Positions 33,576-43,693 of a DNA stretch of 64,000 nucleotides are shown here, piece by piece (position 1 is the stretch's first letter; each line of letters starts with the position of its first letter). This DNA comes from Chrysopilus asiliformis (lineage: Eukaryota; Arthropoda; Insecta; Diptera; Rhagionidae). The notes under the pieces are model-generated. The model ran no database searches. It was not told the DNA's origin and worked only from the letters and a program-made list of their open reading frames with translations. The position numbers and the translations under genes are program-made. The DNA is taken from assembly GCA_964034945.1 (NCBI GenBank), contig OZ035963.1, positions 49,508,532 through 49,572,531 on the forward strand, read 5' to 3'.

Positions 33576-34272
33576 CACGTTGAGTGCCACGTGCCCATCG
33601 GTGGTCATTCTTTGAATTACACAGTAGACCGCGTGCTCACGAGCGGGTATTCCTTGGGTGACATTCTGGGACTAACATTTTTTAAAATTTATTTTTATTG
33701 ATTTACTGCAAGCACTACCAATTTCTAGTAAAATAGGTTTACATCCTGGGACCAAACTTAATATTTCTCAAAGCTAAAGAACGATGCATGATTTTGCCCC
33801 CCTAAATTAACTTTTAAGCCCGTGTAGTTTTCACTTTGGTTGAATACTTTTTGGAAAGGGCACAGCATCTAGTTTCATCCATATAAGGCGTCAAGAGCCA
33901 CTGAATTGAAGGGGGATGGTGAGGGGAAAAATCACGAGAAAGTGCCTCACCATCCCCCTGCAATTCGGTGGTTATTGAAGCCTTATATGGATGAAACTAG
34001 AGACTGTGCCCTTTCCAAAATGTACTCAACCAAAGTGAAAACTATACGGGTTCAGAAGTTAACCCAGGGGCACGAAAAACGCTATTTATTGCATGGTTCT
34101 TTATGTAAAAGGTTCTCACTGGTGGTCACGATGTCTCGAAATTAAACAAGTAGTGTGACCACGGATGGTCACGTTGTCACACCATCGACATCCAATAATG
34201 ACCACCGGTAGTCACTTGGTCCTCTGTTGGGAAATTAAAATGCTCACCGGTGGGTACGTGGCGCTCAACGTG
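33576..34272. mobile_element. piggyBac-like element, 697 bp, TTAA duplication
   Basis: TTAA precedes (33572-33575) and follows (34273-34276). Ends CACGTTGAGTGCCACGTGCC and, inward from the right, CACGTTGAGCGCCACGTACC, similar for about 34 bp. Internal GTGACCAC..GGTGGTCAC-like palindromes occur six times near the two ends. No transposase. A fold-back MITE is nested in it (33776-34102). TTAA target and CAC...GTG ends fit the piggyBac superfamily. Confidence 0.88.
33776..34102 (-). mobile_element. Fold-back MITE, copy 1, nested
   Basis: Almost the whole 327 bp folds: arms of about 150 bp (AAAGAAC..., GTGTAGTTTTCACTTTGG, GGAAAGGGCACAG, TCTAGTTTCATCCATATA, GGGGGATGGTGAGG) around a loop of about 20 bases. 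The second copy at 38254-38611 is in the other orientation. No coding content; the transcript would be a long hairpin, a possible substrate for small-RNA pathways (inference). Confidence 0.88.
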
Positions 34273-34289
34273 TTAATAATCAATTTTTT

Positions 34290-34443
34290 GGTTACACAGT
34301 GACCAATTATAATGATTTTTTTTTGCTACCGGTTAGGAAGCAACTGATTTGAGACCGCTACTTTGCGACCAGCGTCACTTTGCAACCAGCGTCACTTTGC
34401 AACCAGCGTCACTTTGCAACCTGAGTCGCGAATTGTTGCTTGG
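34290..34443. repeat. R3 right-end fragment with 17-bp repeats
   Basis: CAGCGTCACTTTGCAAC is repeated three times in a row at about 34370-34420, after GACCGCTACTTTGCGAC. It ends GTTGCTTGGG, the R3 terminus. The left part is absent or beyond the piggyBac-like element. Confidence 0.6.
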
Positions 34444-36964
34444 GAAGATATAAATATATTTTCCACATATCGAATTTTCAAACATTTTTACTATCAGTCT
34501 AAAAATTCATGACCAACATTGCATTTCTCAGTATTTTAGTCATTTAAAAAACTAATTTTCCCGTGTGTCATGGAAACAGATTTTTTCTTTAATTAAAAAT
34601 GTAATTATTAGAAAATAATTAATCTTTGCTCATTTTTCTGTCGATTAAGTAAAATAATTTTAATAAATTGAATAAACAATGATTTATTGAAAAAATAAAA
34701 TGGAAAAACATACCATAAAAACACTTTTGTTTTTCAAATACGTATTTTCAATCAATCGTTATTTATTTTACTGACTCGTATTGGGTTTTTAATTTTTTTT
34801 TATAAAAAAGATTTTAATTAAACATCTGCTATAGGAAATTCAATATTTGTTTGTGATGGATAAACGTTTTTTTTTTATAATTCTTTTTATCTGGTTAAAC
34901 TTTCAGATAAAAAGAGTAAACCGGACATAATATTTCAATAATTATTTATTTCAAAATGTAATTCTATAAACTGCCATGAAGTAAACATTTTGCGAGAAAT
35001 AAAAGTTAAATTTTAATTTCGCGCCAATTTCCTGACTTCAATTTATTTTTAATCATCACACAAAAACTGCATTTAATATTTTTCTAGCACACCTCCATTA
35101 TTTTTTTTTTATTTTCGCCCTACACTGAGGAATAAATTGTCATTAGATTTAACGAAAAAGCAGTTGAATCAAATAAAAGTTGCTTTGACTGCATGACTTA
35201 ACAAAGCGGGGTCTGTCAGACAGTCAAATTAACTGACTGGGTTTTTGTTTCAAATACTTTTTATTTAAATAATTTTAGATGCATTTAAATCAAATACAAG
35301 AATGGTTTGATATTTGTTTTTACTAAGTAAGTAACAATTTTTGGTCGCTATATAGAGCGTGTAACTACTTGGAGTTGTAACTTGCAACCGTCATCACAAC
35401 CCAATTTCTGGTAATGGCGACGTCGTGTAGTTTTTTGTACACCTTTGTGGAGAATCGTCGCGACGTCTTCAAGTCGTCGTATAATCCGCTGTTCGACTAC
35501 TACAATTAGTCGGACAAACGTCGTAAAGTGGTTGTAAAAACTCCTCAGAACCGAGAGAGGGAGAAAAATGCGAGGAGATGCCGTACAATTTTCCCATTTT
35601 TTTTTTACTTTCATAACGTTGCTTAAATTTTACACTTTATTAATTTAGTCTGTTACGATACTGACCACGTCGTATTTCATTGCAGAGCGTTTGACACAAA
35701 TGAAAAAGAATTGCGAAAAAACAAAACTATTTCAATGAAAAATTCAGTAAGAGATTCTAGTCGGAGTCGCTTTTCTGCCGTCGCCGGAAAATGGGAAAAT
35801 GTAAAATTGTTTTGTCATTCAGAAGGCAAGTGAGTTTTGTTCACCGTGAATGAATGCTAAAAATTTTGAGTTTTGAATAAAAACTGCACCGATTTTCCTT
35901 TCTCTTTTATGCCTTTTAAGGGAAATATTTTTTGCGGAAAGGACATTTACTGTATGCTGCTACGAAAGACGAAATACCGGAGCGGAAAATAAAACTCTAT
36001 AGAAACTGTTAACATTACTGGTAGTAGGCTGGAAACTTTCTCACCACATTTGTATTGTGGTTTGGACGGGTAAATTATGGTTAAAGTTTTTCGGAAATAT
36101 ACGAAATATCTACTTTTCATTTAGGCATATTTAGGTCACTCGGAAATAGTGAATGAAATGAATGGTGAATAAACAGACCACACTATTTCGAATTACAAAC
36201 GAGAAAGGATATGAGACGGACGTTTCGTTGCTTTTGAGATACAAGTTATAAATTTATTTTCATTCTTTGGCTATTCTTTTTACGTCTGGTAGTTATTAGT
36301 TGAGATTAATGGGCATTATGTGATATAAAAGTCTTTTTCCTGACTTGTTTTCAAGGTTGTGTTTTTCTTTAGTAAAGCACAAATTATTCTTTGAATATGG
36401 CTGCCGTCAAAAGATAAATCTGTTTTCCTTGATAATTCTTGAATAAGCTGAATTAGTTATAGACTTATAAATGGGAAAGTAATCATAAATCTAGTTAGGC
36501 CTGTAGGAAATTATTTTTATATATAGCTAGCACCTTACGCCTGGTGCCAAGAAAAACTGTTCGAATTTGCCACTTTGGCGTCAGATGTCTCTGACACCGG
36601 CTGTTCGAGTTTAGCTCTTTTAACTCTAGATGCTAGCACCGCTGACACCAGCCTTGGTACGGGAGCAATTGACACCGCAACAAAGAACTGTCAAAAGTGT
36701 AAAGCAGTGGGAGATATATATTTAGAATTAAAAGTTGATAGATTGCATCGAGTGTTGGAAAATCATGGCACAAGTATTGCGATACGTGATTCTCTGGATG
36801 CTACAAATCTCATCACTAATAAATTCTCCAATTCCTCACTTTCCAATTGGCAGCATCATATTCATCAATATCTTCCAATAAATGATTAATATTGGAAAAA
36901 TTCAATCCGAGAATTGACCGCCGTTCTGCCATTGTGTAGGTTTTGACAGTTCTTCACTCCGGCA
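34444..36964. other. Unclassified DNA with one odd open frame
   Basis: AT-rich to 35320. 35335-35560 is CpG-rich with many GTCG/CGAC words. A 104-codon frame at 36575-36889 (+) starts MASDVSDTGCSSLALLTLDA and has balanced, Ser/Thr/Asp-rich composition unlike the Lys/Phe-rich noise frames. No domain, splice partner or second copy was found, so I do not call it a gene. Confidence 0.4.
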
Positions 36965-37154
36965 TACTCAAACCAGTGGCGGCTTTATAGGGGAGGCAAC
37001 GGAGTCATTGCCTCCTCATAACATTTTATAAAAATGTTTTTCTAACGTATGCCTTTAATTTTTTATACCATAATGGACTGAATGTTCAGAAAAAATAATT
37101 TAAAAGAAAATCCTATTCTCTAATGTCGAATTCTCTAAAACATAAACTACAAAT

Positions 37155-37354
37155 TCTCTTCATAGAGGCTAGCCTCCGATTCGTACAAATACTTTCATAC
37201 AGCTTTTGCTAAGAACAAGCATAGCCACATATAGAATACGAACACCAATCTCCGTAAAACAATCTCTTCATAGAGGCTAGCCTCCGATGCTTGGGCTTAG
37301 CAAAAGCTGTATGAAGGTATTTGTACGAATCGGAGGCTAGCCTCTATGAAGAGA
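37155..37354. repeat. 59-bp inverted repeat inside the hAT-like element
   Basis: Arms 37155-37213 and 37296-37354 are almost perfect reverse complements (TCTCTTCATAGAGGCTAGCC ... GGCTAGCCTCTATGAAGAGA). The 82-bp spacer contains a further direct copy of the first 26 bases (37263-37288). GAGGCTAGCCTC is itself palindromic, so three foldable cores lie within 200 bp. Confidence 0.92.
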
Positions 37355-37367
37355 TTTTTTTACGGCG

Positions 37368-37455
37368 CCTAAAGTTAGTTAAAACTAAAGTTAGTTTTTG
37401 ACGCCTAAAGTTAGTTAAAACTAAAGTTAGTTTTTGACGCCTAAAGTTAGTCTCA
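37368..37455 (+). repeat. Tandem CCTAAAGTTAGT repeat
   Basis: About 2.5 units of CCTAAAGTTAGTTAAAACTA + AAGTTAGTTTTTGACG (36 bp). Confidence 0.9.
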
Positions 37456-37784
37456 AACTTGTGAAATTTGAATTTCGCGGCAAACGAAATTTGAATTTCG
37501 CGACCTTATACAGTTCAGTGAATGCGTTCAAGTACGATAAAGAGGGAAATATTTTTGGGACCATTTTTCAGCAGAGCTTTGTATGGTGACAGTTGTTCTA
37601 TGTTATATAGTTCTGTGGTCGTATCATAAAAAAATGTGTAGAACTAAAAAAAACTTTGCCTCCTCATTTCAAATATACACGAGCCGCCACTGTACTCAAC
37701 ATAAAAGCTCATTTATGGATAACGACATCGTTGTGGATAACTACATCGTTATAAGTGCCAAGAATCCTACTGCAGATGAGACTT

Positions 37785-38060
37785 GATGAGCAAAATCTGC
37801 AGATGAGAAAAATTTGAGAAAAAGGAAATTCACGTTATCCTAACAGGAATTTCCTTTAACCTTACAGACTTCTGTTTTTTTATATATGCATATTATGCCA
37901 GGAACTTAGCCAAATTGCCTCTAATGCCAAAGCACAGCTCAAGACATTCATTCATTCAACATAATAGGATTCCGAGACTTCAGCGAGCCCCCATGAGATT
38001 TTTCCCGAAAAGTTTGAGGAAAAAACAATTATAAGAAAGGATTTGTAAAAAAGCATTTGG
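37785..38060 (-). repeat. Family C/H fragment
   Basis: Contains TTATCCTAACAGGAATTTCC, CCTTACAGACTTCTG, TGCCAGGAACTTAGCC and CATGAGATTTTTCCCG, all found in the C copies at 16760 and 57590. No ends are visible. Confidence 0.55.
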
Positions 38061-38253
38061 ATTTTCCAGAAAATCACAACAAGTGTTAATGTTTCAAGCA
38101 CACAAAATTCTAAAAAGTTATTAGGCGCATTTTACATCTCACACTTTAGTCCACGATTTTATTCTGGAATATCAAATAAAATTTCTGAAGCTCGTAAACT
38201 TTATTCCGGTACAACTTAATTTTTTTTTTATACAAAATCAACAAAATAAATTT

Positions 38254-38611
38254 AAAGAACCATGCAGGAAATAGCGTTTTTCGTGCCCCTGGGTTAACTT
38301 CTGAACCCGTGTAGTTTTCACTTTGGTTGAATACTTTTTGGAAAGGGCACAGTCTCTTGTTTCATCCATATATGGCTTCAAGAGCCACCGAATTGCAGGG
38401 GGATGGTGAGGGGTTAACGAACTTTTTGGTGATTTTTCACAGAAATCATGGCAGAAATCATATGAAAAATCATGAGAAAGATTCGGTGGATCTTGAAGCC
38501 ATATATAGATGAAACTAGAAACTGTGCCCTTTCCAAAAAGTATTCAACCAAAGTGAAAACTACACGGGTTCAAAAGTTAGTTTATAGGGGCAAGATCGTG
38601 CATCGTTCTTT
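38254..38611 (+). mobile_element. Fold-back MITE, copy 2
   Basis: 358 bp, arms as in copy 1 but with a longer, partly duplicated loop (TTTTCACAGAAATCATGGCA / GAAATCATATGAAAAATCAT). Starts AAAGAACCATGCAGG, ends ATGCATCGTTCTTT-like (GTGCATCGTTCTTT). The insertion site differs from copy 1, so this is a mobile family, not a local duplication. Confidence 0.88.
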
Positions 38612-38701
38612 TGTGAAGATATACTCATCTGCGATAAGTGATAGGTAAATAAAATTTCCGAAATAAATTCCGAAAAAAAGTTACAAATAACCCAAATAGC
38701 A

Positions 38702-39752
38702 ATCGAAAAGTACGGGAACATGAGATTTGTTCTTTGCGGCTTTAAAATGCAGCAATTTACGCAATCGGGGCTAAAAATTTACACCTATAATTCACATCCG
38801 CGTAAAAGAAGCGAAAGAAGTGACGAGCGCGTCGCACCGATTAATAATGCGTCTGCAAAGCCACAATTGCTTTAGTGGGGAAATTGGTGACCCACGGTTC
38901 ATCTTTGGGGCAACATTCGCTTCATGAAAATCCTGCAGCGATAGAGCAGCATTTGATGGTTTTCGGGTCGAAATAGTCTGCCACTAAAGTTTCATTAAAG
39001 CTCCCCGTCTGAGAAACACCAAAAAAAATTGATGCCTTCAGCCGCCATATTTCTCACTGACATTTGATGGAAACGATTTCGTTTCGAGAATTAAATTTCT
39101 TATTTCAGGCGAATGACTGAAGGATATTGGATAAAAAGTGGATAGCAGACATTTTTGAAACAGCACGATTTTATTGGCATCAAAATTTCATTGCAAAAGA
39201 AAAAATAAATTTTACCGGTAAAATAAAATTAAAGAAATTTTTCATTAAAAACAAAATAATTTGATGGCCCATTAAAATCTGTTTAAATTTCAGATCCAAT
39301 ATTGTCGAAAAATTTTAATGGCAATTAAAATCACGACATGCAACCAGAAGAAAATTCCATTATAAAATAACACTCCACAAAAGTTTCCATTAATTTGTCG
39401 CCATAGATTTTTCTCGTTCGTCTTCTGCTTACGTTTTTATTTGTTCATCTCTGTTTACTAGCAAGCATTCGAGGGAGAAAGAAAACCCGCTCGATGATTT
39501 GTGTAATTGTGTGATATAATGCCGTCAGATGACGCTCGCGCATGAGGCAACTAATTACGTCCCTGTCGTTATAATTGCGGCGCCGCAAACCGCTGAAAAG
39601 TGTTCCCCACTATGGGTCTCGTTGCGCGTCTCGTTGGCACAACTAGATACGTATTTGCGACATAAATTGCTTATCGCCGCGACTTGCATGGTGACGAAAT
39701 ATGGGGATAAACACCATAATTGCTGCTTAAAATGCTATTTGGGAAATTCATG
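38702..39752 (+). repeat. Family R4, copy 2
   Basis: Uninterrupted copy of the 21.8-23.5 kb family, CpG-richer (AAAGAAGTGACGAGCGCGTC, GCGGCGCCGCAAACCGCTGA). It preserves more CpG than copy 1, which may therefore have decayed further. No shared reading frame. Confidence 0.8.
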
Positions 39753-39803
39753 ACAAAATCGCAAGTGTAAAATGGACCCTAAGACATAACGGTTAGCTAG
39801 CCA

Positions 39804-39912
39804 GAGGCCCTATTATGGAACACGATACGATTGGTTCGAATCCAAAATTCAGTGTTGTTGTTGCTATAAAACACTAACGAACCAATCGTATCGTGTTCGG
39901 TGATAGGGCCTC
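39804..39912. mobile_element. 109-bp mini-MITE
   Basis: Ends GAGGCCCTATTATGGAACAC and, inward from the right, GAGGCCCTATCACCGAACAC, together 35 bp including ACGATACGATTGGTTCG, around a 39-bp loop. TSD not resolved. Confidence 0.85.
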
Positions 39913-40572
39913 AGGTTTTTTTTTTATGTGAAATATAAGAGACAATTTTTGTGTTTTCGTGCTAAAATAAACAAATGCTTTAATTATCATGAAATAGAGC
40001 TCCTCAGTTTTTTTCCGTTACCAAAAAGACAAATTTATTGTCAAATTTCTCAAATGGCGACGAAGAAAAATTTAAATCCCATGTAAATTACATCGAGTCC
40101 AATTCTGGGGCCTTCCTTTAATTACATCAGAGGAAATGTTCTCATTTAAAGTATTTAATCTCACGTACGCAAACATGATCGCAAAAAATGTGAAAGAAAG
40201 AAACGTTAAAAACGTGAAAATTGTCATAAAAAGTATTTCTTTAGTAAATTTGTTGCTAACATTTTCCCGGAATGACAGATGTTTCGCATTAAAATGTAAA
40301 ATTATTGCACAATTTACGAAAAATTTATCATCTCTTAAGAAGCATACAATTGTACCAACGTTATGTTCCCATGTTGTTGTTTTAAGCGACGGTACGCATA
40401 AAACATGAACCAGAACTTTGTAGGACGTTGGATTTTTTAAGTGAATATTTTTTGCGTTTATTTGGTATAATAAGAAATGCTTTTCTTAATGTCTTTAAAA
40501 AAAAAACACTAAGATGATTCTTTGAATAATGCAAACTTAAAATTCTTTAAGTTTTCGAATATAACTTACATA
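39913..40572. other. AT-rich DNA, nothing recognised
   Basis: A 90-codon frame (40136-40408) is Lys/Asn/Ile-rich and unsupported. Confidence 0.45.
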
Positions 40573-40809
40573 TGAGGGGGTTAGAATGACAGGGAAGTAA
40601 GTCACTTTTCATTTTTCATGAGTAATCAAGGGTTTTGTGAACATGTATGTAAAAAACTCATAATATTACCGAACCCTATTCACCGCAAGCGTCTTATCAG
40701 TAATAGTGTAGTTATAAGTATTTATTACAAACATTAATTTAAGTGAAAAAGTGACTTAGTTAATGAAAAGTGAAAAGTGACTTACTTCACTATCATTCTG
40801 ACCCCCTCA
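40573..40809. mobile_element. 237-bp MITE, TA duplication
   Basis: Ends TGAGGGGGTTAGAATGACAG and, inward from the right, TGAGGGGGTCAGAATGATAG, about 48 bp in total (AAGTAAGTCACTTTTCA...). TA on both sides (40571-40572, 40810-40811). Consistent with the Tc1/mariner superfamily. Confidence 0.87.
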
Positions 40810-40837
40810 TATCATGAATACGTATTGGATATTAGCT

Positions 40838-41035
40838 TGCATACCCGGATCGTTGCTGGGTTAGAGATTCTGTGCACACATAAAAAAAGATAACTTAAAA
40901 TTATTGGAAAAAGCCGGAATTCTTTCAGCACTTCCGTTTTGAATTTGGAAATTCTATCACCCGATTTATGATCAGCGACTCCGGAAACCCCCTAATACCA
41001 CCCAAGTAACAATTTGAGGTTACATTCTGGTTAAG
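40838..41035 (+). repeat. Helentron left end joined to R3 left end
   Basis: TTAGCTTGCATACCCGGATC + GTTGCTGGGTT and TTATGATCAGCGACTCCGG match the H element at 30028. At 41003 the sequence turns into CCCAAGTAACAATTTGAGGT, the R3 terminus, and runs about 33 bp before losing similarity. Confidence 0.6.
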
Positions 41036-41060
41036 GAAATTTGATGAAACATGTTAAGTA

Positions 41061-41459
41061 CGGGCCACATCTATCAGTTTTCCATCAGTTTTTGGGAAGC
41101 TGATTGGTGTAAACCACGAAAAATTGGACAACCACGAAAAAATTCGTGGGCAGATCAGTTTTTCTAACAAACTGATATCCAACTGATTGGGATGAGCGTT
41201 CACGTCAGTCGTTTCGCATCAGAACAGGACCGAATTTTCTTTTTTGAACCTAATGCAATAATAATGCATAAACACGCTCTCTCTTTATTATCCATCTGCA
41301 CTTTTTGAACTCTACAATCAAAATGAATGGATACTTTTCACAAAAAACTGTCAGTCGCAACTGATAGATGTGAACACTTAACTAGACGTAAAAAACTTAT
41401 GGAAAACTGACGAGTACCGTAACAGTTGCGACTAATGGGAAACTGATAGATGTGGCACC
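41061..41459. mobile_element. 399-bp inverted-repeat element, probable TA duplication
   Basis: Ends CGGGCCACATCTATCAGTTT and, inward from the right, GGTGCCACATCTATCAGTTT. Between them are several more direct and inverted AACTGATAGATGTG and ATCAGTTT words. TA at 41059-41060 and 41460-41461. Confidence 0.75.
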
Positions 41460-42026
41460 TAGTTTAAGGCAGCGATACACTGGATGGTAATATAGGTTAT
41501 AAATAGCGTGACCATAGGTCCAGGAATGGCCGGAACAGTTCCGGATTTAGTTATGTTGTCCTGGCGTCCGGAAAACAAACTTTTTTCCCCCGAAGTATGC
41601 AATCTAGCATTGTATTTTCTTAATCACTGAAGATATTCACCTCAAAACCTAAAAATCAAGAATTACTGCCTTTAGAGCTTTTAAAAAAAATCCTCTGCGG
41701 AAATTATTAAATAGTTTTCGATAATGAAATGTTCGTTTCTCAAAATTTTGCAAACCAATTCGTCCTTATCGAAATATATTAGACGAGTTGTTTGTAATGA
41801 AAGAAAAACAATATTTTTTTAAAAGCTTTCATTTAAAAAAAATGCACTAAAAAGACAAAATATATTTTTTTGGGCGCTATGTATCTGAAATACTAACGAG
41901 ATAAATATTTATTTTATTTTTTATCACGTTTTTATTTCTGATATACAGGGCTCAAATAAATATTCTTTTCTTTTTAGTGCATTTTTTTAATAAAAGCTTT
42001 TTTTTTGATAAAAAAAATTTCTTGCA
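41460..42026. other. Unclassified AT-rich DNA
   Basis: A short palindrome GTTCCGGATTTAG / GGCGTCCGG is the only note (about 41530-41570). Confidence 0.45.
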
Positions 42027-42029
42027 TTA

Positions 42030-42512
42030 AGCGGCCCCTAGACGTTCAATCTTGCAGTCAATCATCGCATGCTGTGACAGCATTTTGAACGTCTATGGTG
42101 ATGCTGTCATGCAAAATTCCATGATTGCCAGCATGCTGGCCAATATCAAAATCATTTAGATATTTTTCGAGGGAGCTTTGTGAATTACAGCATGCTTGAA
42201 CGTGTATGGCGATGCTGTCAATCATTTCGTCATTTCAGTGTAATTTTTAGTAGTGAAAAGATGTCGCATATAAAAGATCAAGTTTTTTGGGAATCCTTTT
42301 TCGAGTTATATAGACAAAGAAGTGAGTTGTGGATGACAAAAATCGAAAAATATAAGGACAAAAATTGTTTAAATTGATATTTGTGCTGTGTGTTGTCGGT
42401 TTGGCTGTTTCGAATTAACTGATGCTTGCGTGCATGATTGAGCGTCTAGTGCAAATAAGCTTTTTGCTCAGACAGCATGATTGACTGCAAGATTGATCGT
42501 CTAGGGGCCGCT
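42030..42512 (+). mobile_element. PIF/Harbinger-type MITE with MADF relic, copy 2
   Basis: 483 bp, ends AGCGGCCCCTAGACGTTCAA and, inward from the right, AGCGGCCCCTAGACGATCAA. TTA duplications at 42027-42029 and 42513-42515. It differs from copy 1 by scattered changes; both keep the same internal block, so the source had already lost most of its genes. Confidence 0.92.
42261..42377 (+). pseudogene. MADF-domain N-terminal remnant
   Basis: From ATG: MSHIKDQVFWESFFELYRQR and SELWMTKIEKYKDKNCLN, then TGA. The pattern F-x-x-L/F-Y-R-x-x-x-x-L-W-x(6)-Y-K-D-K is the start of a MADF (Myb/SANT-like in Adf-1) domain, which normally runs about 80-90 residues; only 38 remain. Such proteins are encoded by many PIF/Harbinger elements. 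A frame opens further upstream (42180) but enters the terminal repeat, so I prefer this ATG. The copy 1 equivalent has lost its start and has a stop. Confidence 0.72.
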
Positions 42513-42515
42513 TTA

Positions 42516-43372
42516 GAAACAACAAATTGGATTGCAAAATTTGAATCTGCCAAACACACAAGCAAACAGACTTCGTGTCTATCTTAGCCAAATAAAAGCT
42601 TTTAAAAAATCAAATAGTTTACAACTGGTTTCAATAAATAAAAAAATCGATTTTTCAAAAAAAAACCCCCCAAAATAACTTTAATTCGATTTCACAATTA
42701 ACAAAATAAACGCATTTCACATCAATTATTTATAGAAAACTAAATATTCATTAATTATGTAAAAATCACCCAAAAATTTTGTACATAATTTCAATTTGAG
42801 TTCATATTTAGTTGATATCAGTGGAACGTGACTTTCAAACTTAAATGCTATATTGGCAATTACAAAGCGTAAATTATTTACGTATAATTTCGATACAAAG
42901 TTTTAACTGTTCGAAATTAAATAAAATTTATTAATCTAATATTACGATTTAAATCATACTTAATGGCGACCAGAATAGTAAACGATGTCGGGACTTTTGT
43001 AGGCCAACTTTTCCCCAAAAAATAATTTATACAATAAACTCAATTTTAATTGACAATAAATTTAATAGCCAAAAATTCAAAAACCTCATTGGCACATTAA
43101 GTTATTCGTTTGAATTGCTTTACCCCATAAGCAAGTAATAATTTCTCTATATTTCAATATCAAAGATGAATCATAAATTTAGACATTTGTGTCTATATTT
43201 GTACAGCAAAAAGGACATCATAAGACTTCATAGAAATGAAATTTTCAACTGGCCTAAAGTCTTAAGATCTTATTCGAAGAAGAATGAATAATTAAAATTT
43301 GATAACGTGAATTAATTTGTTTTTCACTCTACCACCGCCGCCGTGTAATTTTGCTGAGGTTTTTACTTTCTT
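42516..43372. other. AT-rich DNA with family C fragment
   Basis: 42530-42610 reads inverted family C (GCAAAATTTGAATCTGCC, CTTCGTGTCTATCTTAGCC, AAATAAAAGCTTTT). The remainder is AT-rich with nothing recognised. Confidence 0.5.
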
Positions 43373-43693
43373 ATACGTAGTATAATAAAGTTTTGTGTTC
43401 ATGAAAAATTTCTACATCTTAAGTTTGCTTAAAAATCATTTTCCGAGCACTCCTGAGTCGATTGGAGCATTATTACAAAAGTGCCTTTCTATCAGTTAGT
43501 CTGTCAGTCTGTCACGAATTTTTAGAGGCTTCCTCATAGTAGGAAAAATATTGCCGAGACCTTTTCTACCCGGGAAATATTTTCTTCGAATTTTTAGAAG
43601 CTTGTTCTGGGTAGGAAAAATATTTGCGAGACCTTTTCTACCCGGGAAATATTTTTTCGAATTTTTAGAGGCTTGTTCTTGGTGGGAAAAATA

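Larger units (their letters stand above)
36974..37692. mobile_element. 719-bp hAT-like element
   Basis: Ends CAGTGGCGGCTTTATAGGGG and, inward from the right, CAGTGGCGGCTCGTGTATAT. Duplication TACTCAAC at the right (37693-37700) and TACTCAA(A)C at the left (36965-36973). CAGTGGCGGCT is a well-known hAT end. Subterminal TTGCCTCCTCAT occurs near both sides. It holds a long internal inverted repeat (37155-37354) and a tandem repeat (37368-37455), and no transposase. Confidence 0.88.
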
